Shown: positions 15,395-15,964 of the stretch, one piece after another
How positions within the stretch are numbered: the first letter of the stretch is position 1
Layout: each line of letters begins with the position of its first letter
NCBI GenBank assembly: GCA_937950605.1
Contig: CALFDA010000033.1
Location: 1 to 15,964 of the forward strand
Source: an uncultured PS1 clade bacterium
Lineage (GTDB): Bacteria; Pseudomonadota; Gammaproteobacteria; PS1; Pseudothioglobaceae
Direction: 5' to 3'
DNA: 15,964 nt
Program-made: the position numbers and the translations under genes
The notes under the pieces: model-generated
What the model saw: only the letters and a program-made list of their open reading frames with translations
What the model was told of the DNA's origin: nothing
Databases searched by the model: none

Positions 15395-15850
15395 ACCTGA
15401 TAGCATCTCTACTCATTTGCCCGCTAAAACGCTTAATTTGCTTGAGAATACTATTGTTAAATTCGATGTTATTAACCAAATCTGCTAGGGAATCTGCACG
15501 CGCTTTTTTAATTGCTAGATTGAGTTATATAAGCCCGCGACTTTAACTCTTGCATACTGGCAATAATTGGGGCAACTGCCAACTGAGCATAATGCATGAG
15601 AGCTACCATCATTAGCATTGTTAGAGGCTATAGCCGCTAGTCTGGTGAGCTCATACAAATTGGTAAGCAAATCATCAACTATGGCAAATGACACAGCCCG
15701 TGCAGCACTTTCTCTTAGGGTTTGAATGGGTGACCTCAACAATATCATATTTCACTCCAAACTCTAAGTTTTTGATAATTGGCAGAGGCATAGAGGATAA
15801 AAAGCCTATCTCAGAGGCTGTTAAGTTGGCGTTTTTGTTTTTAATGGAAC
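15395..15850 (-). pseudogene. traH: Remnant of conjugative pilus assembly protein TraH (C-terminal part)
   Basis: TraH is a periplasmic protein needed for F-pilus assembly. On the - strand the first piece reads NLTASEIGFLSSMPLPIIKNLEF (about 15834-15766), matching the L-T/D-x-E-x-x-F-x-S-x-P-x-P stretch of TraH proteins. A frame change near 15750 leads to SPIQTLRESAARAVSFAIVDDLLTNLYELTRLA, fitting the following D-LL-x-Y region, up to a stop near 15515. A second change gives LAIKKARADSLADLVNNIEFNNSILKQIKRFSG to a stop near 15395. At least two frameshifts mark it as dead. It precedes the traG remnant in the same direction, the gene order of F tra operons, which supports both assignments. Nothing recognisable remains between 15850 and the window end apart from a small 6-bp AT hairpin near 15918-15935. 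Confidence 0.62.
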
Positions 15851-15964
15851 TACCTCATAAATCAATTTTTTATTCAAAAGACAAATAAACCGCAAACTTA
15901 AAATAAAAACTGTTAGTTTTCTAGATTTAGAAACTATTTGTTAGAGTGTTGATGATTTTTTGCA

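Noticed and set aside
15688..15888. 66-codon + strand open frame at the right end
   Set aside because: It is antisense to the TraH-like pieces and has no recognisable motif.
1..15964. CRISPR array or tandem repeat arrays
   Set aside because: No regularly spaced repeats of 20-40 bp were seen; only short repeats near 13695-14162.

Overview
The window reads as chromosome of an AT-rich gammaproteobacterium. Gene content and order (ftsA-lpxC-ilvB-ilvH-ilvC-pssA-leuA) together with decayed accessory DNA suggest the sulfur-oxidising SUP05/Thioglobus clade that includes gill symbionts of clams and mussels. That placement is an inference from protein character and recalled gene order, not from a search.

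Left part (1-3949, + strand) is accessory. A 15-bp palindrome precedes an intact class II Fic AMPylase-type gene, and 10 bp downstream lies the restriction subunit of a type I restriction-modification system (hsdR). hsdR is broken: one frameshift sits exactly on a (CG)5 dinucleotide tract, and a second damaged zone near 3550-3602 seems to combine a deletion with a frameshift. hsdM and hsdS are not in the window and could lie to the left.

Middle part (4054-13617, - strand) is backbone. A two-gene unit encodes a small unknown protein and a SlyD-like FKBP prolyl isomerase. A 632-bp gene-free stretch follows. Then come leuA, pssA, ilvC, ilvH, ilvB, lpxC and ftsA, transcribed in the order ftsA to leuA. 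IlvBH, IlvC and LeuA perform the first steps of branched-chain amino acid synthesis, with ilvBHC closed by a strong intrinsic terminator. leuA is preceded by a 24-codon leader ORF, absent from normal gene calls, ending in a leucine-rich run (6 Leu in 8 codons). Its Leu codons CTC-CTG are perfectly complementary to the leuA Shine-Dalgarno CAGGAG and sit in the loop of a 7-bp hairpin. No U-tract terminator follows, so a translational rather than transcription-termination attenuator is suggested.

ftsA overlaps lpxC by 4 nt: the ftsZ gene normally between them is missing, and ftsQ is not upstream. FtsA itself has an altered ATP phosphate-2 loop, so divisome remodelling is likely.

Right part (13618-15964) is a decayed mobile element. 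Next to ftsA lie a tRNA-like 3'-end fragment, a 15-bp inverted repeat and short direct repeats, which look like an attachment-site region. Beyond them, on the - strand, are multiply frameshifted remnants of traH and traG, in the traH-traG order of F-type conjugation operons. They indicate an integrated conjugative element that has been eroding.
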